Below, in pieces: positions 48,936-63,157 of a DNA stretch of 64,000 nucleotides. The DNA is from Druceiella hillmani (lineage: Eukaryota; Arthropoda; Insecta; Lepidoptera; Hepialidae), in NCBI GenBank assembly GCA_039881145.1, contig JAYKKI010000008.1:29866501-29930500 (forward strand). The letters are read 5' to 3'. The stretch's first letter is position 1. Every line of letters starts with the position of its first letter. A program made the position numbers and the translations under genes. The notes beneath the pieces were generated by a model, which saw only the letters and a list, made by a program, of their open reading frames with translations, was not told the origin of the DNA and ran no database searches.

Positions 48936-51736
48936 AATTTTGAATAAGACATTTAAATCTTTATCTAAATATCAAATTGCAGTATGATCTACATAATTTA
49001 AAGGGTCACTTTGTTTAAACGATGTAATATGGTAAATATCCGTATGAGAAGCAGATCCTCCAGCATTCATGAGGGCTTCTGGTAATAAAAAATTATATTT
49101 TCTTTCAGGTCATTAAGATAATCAGAGCATATTTACATAGAATACTATACTTTATAAATTTTAAAATTCATGTCCTGGTATCTCGAAATAGGACTTTAAA
49201 AATACTTCTATTAAATAAACTACTGGTACTGGTACTGGTACAAATTTTTGAACGAAAGTAATACATGAATTTTTAAAATATTTAGCACTTTTATAGACTT
49301 CGAGGGAAATATTTTCTTATTCTTTAATGAAAATGAATGTTTTCTTCTTTAGTAATTCCTGACGCCGTTCATACAATTTTCAAAGTGTGTTAATATTGTC
49401 GTTCGAAGCTTCAAATTCATTTTCATTGCAATATGTGTTTGTCGCAACCTAAATCTTCAATCGTTTTAAATACCTAAAAATAGAAATATTATCATTATCG
49501 CAAAAAACTTTGCTGTGGTGTAACAAATAATGATGAAAATGATTGTGAAATTTATAACAGAATGCAAAAGAACCGTTGATGGTGTAAAATTGATTTGCCC
49601 AGATTGGCGATCAATATGCAGTTTGTTGGTTCAATTTCAAGGACGTTGTATAGATATTTACACAAGGACTCATTTTAGGTTATAAAAATAGTAACGAAAA
49701 CCCATCTGACCCTAAGACCGCGTAAGTGTAAGAGTTTATTGAATAAACCTTTCGTTTCACATAAAACGAAGCATTTAAAAAATGCCTTATAAAAAAATAG
49801 GTAAATAGATTATATAAATGCAGCAATTCTAAATAACATATTTTCTAATATCCAGCACCAAACTTAATCACATCACAACAGATCGCCCCACTAACTACTT
49901 ATGTGCAATTGTTGGCAACCAAATGGATATGTGTGTTTTGGTAAATTATGGCTTTCTGTTGGTTGATTTCTAAATTATTCCAATTGATTGTGTGCCAAAC
50001 AGGATCAGGAATACCCTGATGGGAATATGTTGCACTGTCAAACAAACAGTATGCATGCCAAAGTGGATTGGTTTTTTTGGATTTGCAGAATTATTAAGGT
50101 AGTAAGTAAACCAATAAATAAATCACCTTTCACTATGGATAACATTTAAAAAATTTTGATTATTAAATAGCTGTCATTAATAGTGTTATAAGTACTAAAT
50201 ATAATGTAGTTTCCAAAAATATAATACAATATTTATATTATTGAAAGACTTTCATTAATGACATCATTCTTTTATTAATGACATCATTCTTTAAGAAAGG
50301 TCCCATAATATCTCTTCCCAATATTTCTGCATTTTATGAAAAGAATGTGCTGCAGTACTTGATTTGAAAATTACATTAAGTTAAAAGTTATAAAAAATAA
50401 TCATACAAATGCTTACCTATATAATATTAGATAGACCCTGCCCTTACATTAAGGACACAAAAAATATTCACAATAAATTGTGTGCAAGCACATATGTTAC
50501 TGGCTAAGTGTCAACAGCGAACTCCTGCATCAAAATGTTATTTGTAAGGAGCCAATATATTTTCATACTTATTCTGGAAGTGATAAAACACCAGTCATAA
50601 GATAAATCAGATCGGACATGTAACACTCCACACGTAAGTTCAACATATTAAATAATTCGTAATTATTTAGAAATACTTGTATGTTTTAATGTACACAAAA
50701 CGGTGTACATACTATAAGATAGAAATAATACAATATATTTGGAGTGTGAGAAAGGCGAATAACTTAGAGAACATAGATCTAATTTACGTAAGAAAACGTA
50801 TCCCAAATATAAGACTGATAAATTTCATATTATTTCAGTGTGAATGATAACGAAATATATACCATATTTTATACCTATATATATTATTTCAATAAATATT
50901 TACAATTTATACTGGAAAATAGTAATAATTTCGCATTACTTTTCTCTTAGTTTTCTTGAAAAAGCACAACAATTTTCTTAATTTCTGTATACATTTCAAA
51001 CAGTTATAATCATTTAAGGGTACATAGTGTTTCTATTAAACAAGATGCAAATATTAATTTTTTATAATGTAAATGTATTCAGTACTTTCGTTAATAAGGA
51101 GAGGAGGATGCTAAATGTTCACATATTTTTGGAATATCTTTTTATATTAAATTATAAACTTGTTTACCCGGACAAAAAACATACTTATTCGCCGGACAAA
51201 AAACCTCATTATAAATGAAATTATTATGATTTTTTTATTATTTCAACACAGATTTTTTTAATTTTCTTTTTTTAATTTAATTGATATTGGTAAATTAATT
51301 TTAAATAATTTATCATACAAGTAGTTAACACTAATAGTTTAAGGTACTAATATTGAATACTTAATATTTAAACACTAGAGGTATTTGACATTATAATTTT
51401 AATATGAAATATTTAAACATTATAATTCTATCTAATATAATAAAATGTAAAATACAAATATTAAATTGCCCAATTTAAATATGTTGAAAGACAAACTGAC
51501 AAATTCAAGAAAAATAAAAGAAAACTTGCCATATTCGTACGCTGACTATACAAATCAACAAAGTAGTCAGTAATATAACTCAAGGCAAATAAAGTATATT
51601 ATTATTTATTTCAACATTTCTTTGCTTCGCAGTTGGTAGTGCACCATTCATATCTCTATCTCACTCATCGAAATGAATCACCGAAATAGTATTCGCTACA
51701 TTTCTTTTCGTAGCATTCGAAACTCGAGATATAATA

Positions 51737-51785
51737 TTCCAAATGATCTGTTTGACATAACAAAAATGTTTCGGATCATTTGGAA
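51737..51785. repeat. 12-bp inverted repeat
   Basis: TTCCAAATGATC (51737-51748) and its exact complement GATCATTTGGAA (51774-51785) flank 25 bases, inside overlapping ORFs on both strands of about 62-73 codons. Possibly a small MITE. Confidence 0.5.
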
Positions 51786-53373
51786 CACAGCGATGTTCAA
51801 GAACACTGAGTCGTTTCTAGAGTTAAGCTGTAAACATATTATCAGACGAAACTTGCAGTTGTGAATGACAGAAGTGACTAATTCTTCATCTGGCCAGTAC
51901 TTAAAACTTATAAACATGCAAACTATCAGCTATAAGTCACGGATGTGACTTGAGCACGGACGGAACTTGAGCGCTCATCTGACCTCATTCAAATATCTCT
52001 TTAACATTGCTATTGTTAAAAATAGTGCTGACGTGTGATTTGCCAGGCCAACGACAAACTATATTTCTAATCTTAAGTTTTGCTTCACATATTGTTTGTA
52101 CATTGTAAAATAACATACCTTTTCTATTTCATTAGCGGTAGGAAAATTAAAATAATTTTTGTCTTTTCTTCTTGATAAAATGTGACAGTAAATAATTGGT
52201 ATTAATTTGGACAAATAATTCCACATCTAACTAGAAACATGATCAAAATCTATTCTAAAGTATGGATATGCTAGACGTTGTGAAAAATGAATATTTGGAA
52301 ATACTTTAATAGAAATAATATGTACGCTTCAATGCTTATAAGTGCCTAAAAATGTACGAAATCCTCGTATCCATACTCGTGCCTTACAGGGTTTTCTTCG
52401 ACGATTGTATATTATACTAAGTAAATATTTTAATAGCGGAAGTTTATGAAAATCTTATACAGTCCTGCAAGTCACTGAATTTTCATATTTAACCGTTATG
52501 ATTGGCTGGAAGAAATTGCTCATATAACAATAAGTTCACCACATATCTGTTTATATAATATTATGTCTACATATAATTCGTAATAAATAAATAAATATAC
52601 TCTTTCATTGCCTAAAACAAATATAAAATTAATTACAAAACCGATAATTATTCACCTAATATTTAACCTTTCTACAGCCAAGCTGAAAAGATTGCGGTAC
52701 TAGACCAACACCAACATTATCTAACCAGAGTGAAATTTTATGGTCATTTTAACAGTTTTTTGGAAATTTTTCTTTAAAATTGCATAATCCTAAAATAAAA
52801 GGAGGGGTACTTCACATTTACTTTAAAAAATGCATTGATGTCATGAAAGAAGTATATATTTGTTATTGGTGCTAGACTGATTGCTGTGTGGTGACCAATA
52901 TATACACCATTAATGTTGAAAAGGTTAAGTATCTACTTACAGTAAAAACATAATTTATTTATTACATTACCAGGTATTTAGTACTTTTAGTATTTTTGGA
53001 AACTGGGCTATATTACAAAATTGGTGAGAAATGTTAGCCAATTGTCCACTAGTTCCTGGCATTAGTTTATGAAACTCTGCTAGGATGCTATAACTGACGT
53101 TATATTAAATAGACATTTGCGAACTGCACTATTATCTACCCCAGAAATATCTCCAACAACCTGTTGTTCGTTGCATAAAAACGTAAAACCAACGAATGTT
53201 GTTCTTGTCCAACTTTTGTTGGCTTTACGTTTATATTTTTAATTAACTTTGAAACAAGTTTGTTAAAACATCTTGATTAGATGAGTCTAAATAATGTATT
53301 AATTAATAAATAACAGCTTAATTATTGACACATATTTACACAAAACTTTGTAGCAACAGTTGTCAATCTATTT

Positions 53374-53424
53374 GTTACAGAATATCTAAACAGTTCACTT
53401 AGAACTCTTTAGATATTCTGTAAC
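53374..53424. repeat. 17-bp hairpin with extended arms
   Basis: GTTACAGAATATCTAAA (53374-53390) pairs exactly with 53408-53424. A further TCTATTT pairs after a one-base offset, and GTTGWCA matches more weakly. It lies about 400 bases upstream of the piggyBac remnant but is not clearly one of its ends. Confidence 0.65.
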
Positions 53425-53814
53425 GAAATAGAAATTCAGAATCTGTCAACAAAAAGTGACTCCTGCTGATTTAAGTTTTTTACAACTATATGGTATGTAT
53501 TTATTCTGAAATACTATTACTGAAATATCTGAGAAAAAATTTAATGCCCATAACCTACAAACTTTTAACAGAATTCGCATAACTTATATAATTACAGCAG
53601 CGCAATGAGTAGTAAAGGTTAGCATCAAAAGTTAAAGAAAAAATATAAGTAATAAAAATTAAAGAAACAATTTTGACTGTGGCTTTTACTTTGTTACTTT
53701 ACTTTAGTCGTTAGTGTCGATAAAGAAACTGGCCATTAGAAAATCAATAAATATCTCAATTACTTTTAGAAATGAGCGAGATCGATTTCATTCAATAATC
53801 AGATAATCAGAATT

Positions 53815-54512
53815 CAAGAAGGTGAAGTTCAAAGTGATATTGAAGATGAAGAGGTGAGTTCACCATGCCTAGATATTCCTTTGGACATTCAAAATACAAA
53901 TCAACGACCTACTACACTATCTGACCAAATTCTACTGATTCCTCATGCTCCGTGTCGAACCCTATTGTTCAGCGTTTAGAGGCAAGAATGGTCAAGTCTG
54001 GAGGACTTCTAATGAAAGAGCAAGTGGTAGAACTTCAGCATGTAATATTGTGCAAACATCTAGAGGTCCTATCAGAATAAATAGAAATTTATTGGAGCCA
54101 CTGTTATGGTTCAATATAATTAAACTACAGACAGTATTGACACGTTTAATCAAATGTGTTCTACAATGTTGTACAGCCATAGGACGAACAGATGGCCGAT
54201 GGCTATCTTTTATAGCATCTTGAACATGGCATTTGTAAATGTGATGTTATTTATTGTCATCGCACAGAAACAAGAAAAACCACCGAGACAGTGTCATTTC
54301 ACACGGAGCCTAAGTAACAATCTGATGGCTCGTTAGATGTCGAAGACAGTATATTCCGATTTTGCTTAGAAATTTGAAAGACAAAATAAGCAGAATTCTA
54401 CCAAAAAGGCAAGGAATCTCCAACCCAAGAAGATATGCCAAAGAAAAGGAAGTACTATGTAGTTTGTCCTTCTAAAACTAGATTACATATAAAAAAGTTG
54501 ATTTTGGAAAAT
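53815..54512 (+). pseudogene. piggyBac-type transposase remnant
   Basis: Frames with shifts and stops give three matches to piggyBac transposases in order. First, the N-terminal GKNGQVWRTSNE...GRTSACNIVQTSRGP (53.97-54.07 kb). Second, DQMCSTMLYSHRTNRWPMAIFY (54.14-54.22 kb), normally several hundred residues further on. Third, a C-terminal MPKKRKYYVVCPSKTR (54.43-54.48 kb) from the cysteine-rich end. The catalytic middle is deleted, so this is a non-autonomous derivative or decayed copy. No TTAA-flanked ends were identified. Confidence 0.85.
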
Positions 54513-55320
54513 TAATTTATAATTAAATGAAAAGCCTGAAAACGATCTAAAGTTATGTTTTGTTTAGTTTAAGAAAGCTTTTGTTTCATTTATTTTTTTA
54601 TTAATATATTTTAATCCTATACCTTATGTTTTTATTTTATTTACTTAGCAATAACATTAACAAATAAATATTATGATTACAATATAAGTTGTGTATGTAA
54701 TATCCAAAATATGTACACTTATAAAATCATACCTCGAATAGACATATGGTTTTATCTTTAACATACTGTGAAATGTGGTTATTTTTCCAGGATTAAAAAC
54801 TCCTATTTTTATATAATTTTAGATTCAGTAGTCTCAGAATTAGTTAGAGGGGAGCATATATTTTGCATATTTATCAGTATATCTCTAAAGATCTAAATCA
54901 GGAAAAAAATGTTTTTCGGACCCTTATAACTAATCCTGTCAAACGATACTCCACACTATAGTTTTAATTTTGCCCACAGGAAGTTTCCATATGAATATTT
55001 TTGAGTGTAAGCTATCGAAATATGTGCAGGTCAATATATTTTACTACAATGGCAAATTTCAAGTGTCCACATAAAGCAGTTTCAGAGAAAAACGGAAAAT
55101 GGACAAGCACATGAGTGATCTAATTAGGATTCAGTTTTTCCTTTCAAGGTACAGAACTCTAAAAACCTAGTAAAAAACAACTAACTTACAATCTTGGCAA
55201 TTGTGAATTTTTTCTGGATGCATCCCAACGCTTTCTAGAATATCCAATTTGACAGGACAAAATAAATAAAAAGAATTAGTTTTAACTTGACAATTTTTTT
55301 AAAACTAGTTCTTATTTAAA

Positions 55321-55770
<450 letters not shown>

Positions 55771-58700
55771 ATATATACACGCAGGATTAAATTGTGGTCA
55801 GTGACCAAATTTTAAGCAGCAATTAAGATTGGCAACTAAATCATAAAACAAAAAAAAAAAGGAAAAAAATTTACAATCAATCAATCCGCATTAAACATTA
55901 AATTATTATTTATGAGGAAATAATAATAATAATTTGACATGCTAAATAGTGCTTCACATAAACAGATATAGCCAATCATTTCAGTTGTTTCAATTTTTGT
56001 TATATTCACAAAAAATTAATTTATATGATATCTTTTTATCATATCCATGTTTCTATAGAAATCATTAACTTAATGGTAAGTTTCAGTAATTATAATTTTA
56101 AACCCATGTAACTACGCTTTAAATATATATTCCACAATAATATGTAAAAATAATAAAAATACATATTACCACACAATCACACTATAATATGAATTTATTA
56201 CGTTAATATAAAATATTTCATAGCAAATACCTCAAATAGTTTTGTCGCTGCCAGAATTTCGTAGTACAGTAGGATAGTCACTGCTTCTAAGTAACCTCTT
56301 TTTGCTTTTCCCAAAGCCGTCGCAACTATTATATTTGAAATAAATTTTTGGAAGCTAGGCATCATTTAATGAGCAGTTTGAACAAAAATAAAAGTTCTTC
56401 CATGGTAGCACAATTTTCTTTATTTTAGTTTTCGATAAGTTGATAATGTTGATTATACAAGTCCATTTAGAACTAATAATTTTATACTTACATTAATATA
56501 ACTAGAATCTCGAAATTCTTTTTAAATTTTGAACAACAGTCCCAACCATAAAACTATATTTTGAACCTTAAAAATTGTAATGAAAACTTGTTGACCAATC
56601 TAAAATTTATTTCCGAACTCAAGTGCATAACATGGGAATTTAACATTGTCGCTAAACCTTCTACACTTCTCCCCATTTTCCAGAATGTGGCAACCTTAGA
56701 CACAATATATACTTCTCATCTTACTCACACACAAAACATGTAGAATTTTTATCACATTGTATTTAAGGACCTCTTTACTATCTCGACAAAGTATTGATTC
56801 TATATAAATGTAACAACAAATAAATGAAACTAGCATAAAGTATTTATTATTTTCACTAAGGAATTCATCCATATGCAGAGGCATACTATTGATACAAATT
56901 GTATATATAAACATAACGTGAAACACAAATTGAAAACAAAACATAAACAAATAAATTAGTTACTTAATAATCGCTGACCACTTTCATATTAAAGGAAAAG
57001 CTGTAAATTCCAATCAGTCTTAAAACAGATAGTTCCGGTAAATATATTTGTGTAACGTACCACTATAATACGAGATAAACTGTTAATTATATATCAAAAA
57101 ATTAAATTCACAATTAATAACTAAACCTTATCCTAAAAAATTATACAAAATCTCACTTTTTTATCAATTTATTATGTGAAGTTATATAATAATAAAAATC
57201 TATATAACCCCGATCAAAAATTAATAAATTTGGGACCAGTAGAAACTTATATAAATATACAACCCTGTCACATTAGTATCATACCCTACGTTCATTAATA
57301 ATATTACTTTTTGGTTAAACTCTCCACCTATTGGCAAGAGATTATAAATGTAATTTGCCGATTATCAAAAATATCATGACATTTCCACAATATGATTTAT
57401 AAAAAATACAATTTTCATATTACTCATTAACTTTCTACCTTATAATTAATCACTCTCATTGTTAAAATCACACATTCGTTTCGTTACTTTATTGCTCCTG
57501 GTTACACAGTTCGACATAATTGACTGAAAACACTTACTACTAATATTCTACCAAAATGTAAAATTTTGATAGCTCCGAAGTCCACAATTGAGTCCAATAA
57601 AATAAGCATAATGTATGAAACTAAATACAAATATTAATTTTTTTAATAACTCGAGCTATAAATTAACGGATTATTGGCGATAATATATTTACAGATTATA
57701 ACTTAAAATCTCCTTGATAATTAATAATGATTAACATTTGTGAATTAATAATTATTAACATTTGTGAATAATCATTAACATTTGACAAATATATTTAATA
57801 TTTATTAGCTCTGTGGCCTCAACGTGCCACTTCGAGTCTACTGTCAACAATATGAAGCCGATTACACCAAGGTGGCGTATAAATAATTGCTGTTATGAAT
57901 GAAGTAGGGTTCACAAAAATAGCATTCCGCGTAAATATTTTCGGGGCAAATTTGAATTTATTTCTGTATAAATTTTTTCTACCGTGCACTGCGCATCGGA
58001 ACTTAAATTGTGTGCAGGAATCTGTCCATTTCTGTTCGATTTGTTTCTCTTACAACCTTTGTTCCATGTTCTATGCAATATCTACTTTCACATATATAAA
58101 AAAAACCGGCTCCTTTGCAATACTAATGAGAACATACATGTAACAAACAAAACACAGTAACGATCAGAGAGAAACCTCAGATTCATTAGAAAATTTATCA
58201 AGCCTTTAAGTATATCTAAAATACTTAGGACATATACATACAATACAAATTCTTATTGGTGCGGACCCAACCTTATCTTTTGAACATAGTGAAATGACGA
58301 TAAACTACGCACTGATGTTCCAGACCGAATTGGGTATGTTGCATGACCAGAGCTAATCACCATCAAAATATCAAATTTTTTAGCTCATTTAGAAGAAATT
58401 GAAGCAAGAAAAACTATTAACAAATAAAAGTTTTTTCTTAAAAATTATGATCTGTAAATATATTACATTGGCACTTCGTTTTTATATACTATTAACATTT
58501 AATAAAATTTTACTGAACTATATGTAATAATAAAATTGTACAATAAATAATGTATTGCCCAATATTATATTATATTTTCTGTAACAAAAAGCAGTAGCAA
58601 ACTATAATGTTTAATATAACATAGCTAATGTTTAATATAACAATAGACATACCATTATCACTCTAAAACTGGTCCTCAAAGAAGAAATAATGGCCTTGTT

Positions 58701-59812
58701 TGCATTATATATGTCCTTTTTCTGACTCATCTCTTTATTTTTAGTCCGTGTCCGAATCTACTTAAAGCCACTTTCATTTTTTGTGTTATAAACATATAAC
58801 TTGTCTATTTAACCAACATCTTTGTTGGCTAAAATATTCTTAACTTAAAAATAAAAAGTTTCTAAATATTATGACCTAATAACTTCAGAGAACATTTTTA
58901 TTCTTTGTTTATAAAATATTTATTTTATTATTCCTTATATACGAATCCGCAAATAGAACCCTCAAATACGTCAAGCCTTTGAATTTTACTTTATAAATAT
59001 TTTATTGGACTTTTGGAGCACCAAATTTTATTAAGACAACTTATGGAGTTATATATCTTTTGATATATGAAAAATTCTTACTTAATTATTACCTATAAAC
59101 TGCTACAAAACTACAAATTATATAAACAATCTCAAAATTTTCAAATTTTGTATACTTATCGTAAGGCTGTTTTACATTTATCTTTACACATGTTCATGGT
59201 TTACGAGTAGGAATAATACAATTTCATTAAAATGTATAAATCAGTCCAAGTGTACATTATCCAAATAACATGAAAAGTTCATTTCTCTAAAGTTTCTAGT
59301 CTACACGGCATCAGTATCAGTCAGTTGAACTTGTATAAAAATATATGGATGTAACTCTTTTCTAAAAAATATTCGTATTAAATGACTAAATATGTATGAC
59401 CAAAACTATTAAGTATACTGAGAAAAGTTATCATACCCCTATTTTTTTAATATAAATATCTTATGATACAAATAGAACTGAAATCTGACAAATCTTAATC
59501 TGCATAAACTTCTTGTAAATGAGCAATCATGAGATTTTGTGAAGTCAAGTTTCAAAATGGAAATACAAAAATTGCCGATAAATAGAGTGCCAGCTACCAT
59601 TTTGCAAATTAAGACCTTGCTTAAAATACACACATGAACTAGGTATGTACTTTATGAAATCGGAATGTTTGACAATGGATAAAATGTCAATATTTTCCAA
59701 TCATATTATTTTGCTATTGATATGTTTTTTAATTAGTATTTTCCCCTCATTTACATCCCTATCTTAAACTGTTCAAACTTACGCTCCAACAGGCGTTGAA
59801 TGTAAAAATAGC

Positions 59813-59818
59813 TTTATT
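59813..59818 (-). terminator. Candidate polyadenylation signal of the zinc-finger gene
   Basis: AATAAA on the minus strand 150 bases beyond the stop codon. Another AATAAA (59967-59972) overlaps the stop codon itself and is less likely to be used. Confidence 0.35.
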
Positions 59819-59967
59819 ATAACTGTTTCATTTTAATAAATTCCTGAGATTGACGAGCCTCTATTAGTATTATTACTCTTGCTTTAAGAAAATAATGTTC
59901 TCTAAATTTTAACCATTTTTATAATCTTGCAAGGATGGCACAAACAACACACACTTGGATGTCAGGT

Positions 59968-60184
59968 TTATTTTTTTTCTGGTACAATTTCAGAATTTGG
60001 TATCTTTACCTGACACAATATTTGAGGTAAATTTGGTTCTGTAAGTGTTAATACTGCATGAGCCTCCACCATAACAACTAAACTGTTGCGAGCATCCTCA
60101 TGTGACACTCCGTGTTCTTTTGTTGTGTGCGTGTACCATGCCGCCTGAGAACTGTGCATTGTGAAACACCATTTGCATGGCAGT
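59968..60184 (-). CDS. Zinc-finger gene, last exon (finger 2, C terminus)
   Basis: Acceptor TTACAG (60185-60190, minus strand). It reads LPCKWCFTMHSSQAAWYTHT then TKEH, a C-x2-C-x12-H-x4-H finger, then ARNSLVVMVEAHAVLTLTEP and a Lys-rich end with TAA at 59968-59970. The phase matches the preceding exon only if coding begins at 60184, ahead of the ORF's own first Met. Confidence 0.85.
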
Positions 60185-63157
60185 CTGTAATAATTAGGAA
60201 AAAAATTTACATCTACAAAAAATTAATATTTCATTGTACTCTGCTCTACTTAACAATGACAGGTTGACTTATGATGCAAAACAGTTTGGTTTATAAAAAG
60301 TTATCAGAATTAGTAACATCATCTAATTCAGATATCTATTCGTCTTAAAGCTGATAGCCTGATCAAACTAGTTCCCTGGGTAATATGCTTGGTGCAGACA
60401 AGCAAACTCTTAGAACAATCAATCTGGAAAGAGTACATATATTATTCAAATCCCAAAATACAATGTAAGACTATAGCTAAATTATCAGATTTCCTCTATA
60501 TTGAAAAATGAAGTACTTATTTACTAATTAAACAAATTTTTTATCACTACTTCGAGGCATGTATATATTACTGAACTCAATAATAGCAAATTCAAAAAAA
60601 CCATCAAAAAATTCAAAAAGCAACAGAACAAACTATGGCATTATCTTCCACAAAAAAAAAGGTGATAACAAATATTTTATATTTTTACTTAAACTTTTAT
60701 TTTGAAACCCGCATATTAATCATTTTAAATTTTTTTAAAGAAATTATAGTTTAAACTGGAATAAATACTTTCTAAACGTAAGGCTTTAATCTATTGGAAG
60801 AAAGTAAAAAAAAAATAAAACTTACTTGTTAGTCATATGACGAGACTTGACATGTCGTCTCCTATAACCCCAACTGTTATAGATACGTGTACAAAATGGA
60901 CAAGGGAATGATGGACTGGCATAACAGTTGCCCATAGATGCTTTTTCTAGAATGCATAAATATATACTAAAAAAGCAAATCAAAAAACTTTTTATCACAA
61001 TGAAGGTCTAAATACAAGTGAGAACTTACCAATTCCAAATCTTATTTCGGATGCAATCATATTGACATTTTCTGTAGTTATGCTCAGCGATTCTACAATT
61101 GTACCACTCTGCAATACATTTTCAATTTCCTTTTCAATTTCTGTTCCAATCTCTGTTTCTTTCTCGGCATCCGAATGACCATTTATAGTGTTTTGAATCG
61201 CATTGTCTTTATTTGTAGACACTTCTGTGAAGACTTCTCCAGTTGACACTGTATTCTTCTCATTGTCAGTTTTGTCACGGGCATTATTAGAATTTTCATC
61301 TGGGTTCTTCGCATTAACGCTTGGTACAGAACCTTCATACATTCGTAGATCGCTATCGATTGTATTCTCTCCTCCAGAGTAATCAGAGTTTATTAATTCT
61401 AATGGTTCAGTCTTCGGTACTAATGCCTGAAGAAATATTTCAATTATTAGTCACTTTTCAGAAACAGGGAATTACTTTTTCACAATGTGACAAATCAAAA
61501 CCACCATGTTGCAAGATATCAAAATTATTATATAAATAAACCGCAAAATTAAAAAGTATGTTTCTTTTTATGCAATGAACTACAACGTAGATAAATTATT
61601 TTTATAATTAATTTTATCCAATGCCATTGGGCAAAAATTTAGTCCTATTAGTTTCTAAGATTTTAAACCATAGAAAAATATATATCAAACTGTAATTTTG
61701 AATTCCACACAGGAACTAATTATTTTATAAATAAGTGAATGGACATATTATCCGATTTTTATGAAACCAATATCAATTGATAGTTTATATTATTAATTTC
61801 TATTTAAAGTGAGATGGAATGAAACAAAAACATATCTTATGATCTCAGAATAAAGTATCATAAATCAAATCAAAATTGATTGATCAGTTTGAATATATTT
61901 GGCTTTAATTTTGTAGAAATTCGTTATTCACAATTAAATTCAACTACGTGATGTAGTATTATTCCTACTTTATTTAAATTCTTTACCATGACCTAGGTTT
62001 CGTTGTTTTACAACATCTTCAGGTGGGCAATTAGCAAGAGCTAACCACCTAAAGATGTTGTTATATAAAATAAAGTAGAAATAATACTACATCACATAGT
62101 TTCATTTAATTGCAATTGGTCAGTGTAGAGTTGCATTATAAGATTCGATGGATAATTGAAACAAAATGCATATTTAATTAACATAAATGAAAATATATAT
62201 AAAAAATTAATTTAAAGTCATTCAGAAGCATTGGATTTGTGTTGCTCGGGACTTCCAAAATGTTTCAATTAGCCTATTATGATATTAGTAGGAAGCAAGT
62301 TAGAAACCAGCTCTATGAGTCTACATGAAACTACATATAGCCTTTGAATGCTTCCAAAAAACTTTCCTTTGATATTTCTACATGAAACGATACAATTACT
62401 TCCCTTTTCTATTTCCTACATATGCTGGGTTACTCTTGCATATGCTGGGTTACCATACATTGCAACACAAAAGAGAAGTTTCTTTGATGAAATTTATTGT
62501 CCTTTCTTTAATTAAAAAGATTTTGTGTCCTAATTTATTGAAAAACTCTCCTTCTCCTGATAACTAACAGCATTTGCGGAACCATCTTTTTGCTATACTG
62601 ACATCTAGAACCAGGTTATACCGAAATTCTTCACTACCCCACGGTATACAATTGCTACAACAAGTTGCATCAGTCTACGAAGTTTTTGTAATGAGTGAGA
62701 ATAAACTAGTATAGTGTGTCACAATTATGTGTTGTAATGTTACTGAATTTAATTAATTGCCCCATTATCATTATTAAAACGTAAAGGTGTTAAAACTGAA
62801 ATGTTTATATAACAGTATGTAAATAAATAAATAAAATTTTAAGATCAAACTATCCGGATAAGGCAATTCTGAAAGTCGAGTTCCTCAACATTGAATTCTC
62901 ATATAAAAAAAATTTAGTAATGTTTGATCCAATTTGATAATTGGTGCTTACCTCTACAAGGCCATAAAAGATCTAAAAAGTGAACATTAAATTTCAATTT
63001 TAACATATCTTACTACAATACTTACTGTTTGGGCTTGTATATCATTCATATTGTTTGGTCCACCAAAGCCGTTTTGTTGAGGGTGTTCGTTATTTGCCAT
63101 TGATGATGTTTCATTCCATTTCTTCCTTTTTTTTGGAGGAGGTGACGAAATTGTTTT
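59968..63157 (-). CDS. C2H2 zinc-finger protein, 3' five exons (gene span, partial)
   Basis: A minus-strand gene whose visible exons, joined in consistent phase, encode 295 residues. The order is a basic NLS-like SPPPKKRKKW segment with NNEHPQQNG, a 7-residue microexon, and a 132-codon acidic, Ser/Thr/Asn-rich exon. Two adjacent fingers follow, each C-x2-C-x12-H-x4-H, then a short C-terminal tail. Paired fingers with H-x4-H spacing near the end, preceded by long low-complexity sequence, resemble insect BTB-zinc-finger regulators (Tramtrack, Broad, Fruitless, Lola), which swap 3' finger exons. The BTB domain would be beyond the right edge, so this assignment is inference. Likely a nuclear DNA-binding protein. 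It converges with ninaC. The first exons are not in the window, and I do not recognise the orthologue. Confidence 0.8.
60826..60946 (-). CDS. Zinc-finger gene, finger 1 exon
   Basis: 121 bases between TTCTAG and AA|GTAAG. It encodes KASMGNCYASPSFP and then finger CPFCTRIYNSWGYRRRHVK with SRH, C-x2-C-x12-H-x4-H. The Cys/His ligands are intact. Phase 1 in, phase 2 out. Confidence 0.88.
61030..61426 (-). CDS. Zinc-finger gene, acidic linker exon
   Basis: 397 bases. It starts ALVPKTEPLELINSDYSGG after TTCTTCAG and ends in IRFGI with donor GTAAGT. It is rich in Asn, Ser, Thr and Glu (for example EKETEIGTEIEKEIENV). VPKTEPLEL resembles a SUMO-type psi-K-x-E site (PKTE). The + strand ORF at 61321 is a shadow. 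Confidence 0.85.
61888..62111. repeat. Foldback element, copy B
   Basis: Same family as 3956-4208, with TTTGAATATATTTGGC at the left end and TTTCATTTAATT at the right. The central arms carry CAACATCTTCAGGTGGGC and a diverged complement. It sits in the intron between the microexon and the acidic exon. Confidence 0.85.
62952..62972 (-). CDS. Zinc-finger gene, 21-base microexon
   Basis: Between acceptor CTTTTTAG and donor GAG|GTAAGC on the minus strand lie exactly seven codons, IFYGLVE. They join the flanking exons in phase 0 on both sides, so inclusion or skipping keeps the frame. Support is from splice signals and phase only. Confidence 0.55.
63026..63157 (-). CDS. Zinc-finger gene, NLS-like exon
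   Basis: 132 bases (44 codons) between TTTAG and ACA|GTAAGT. KTISSPPPKKRKKWNETSS is a classical basic nuclear-localisation-like stretch. It is followed by MANNEHPQQNGFGGPNNMND. Phase 0 at both ends. Earlier exons are off the right edge. Confidence 0.75.
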
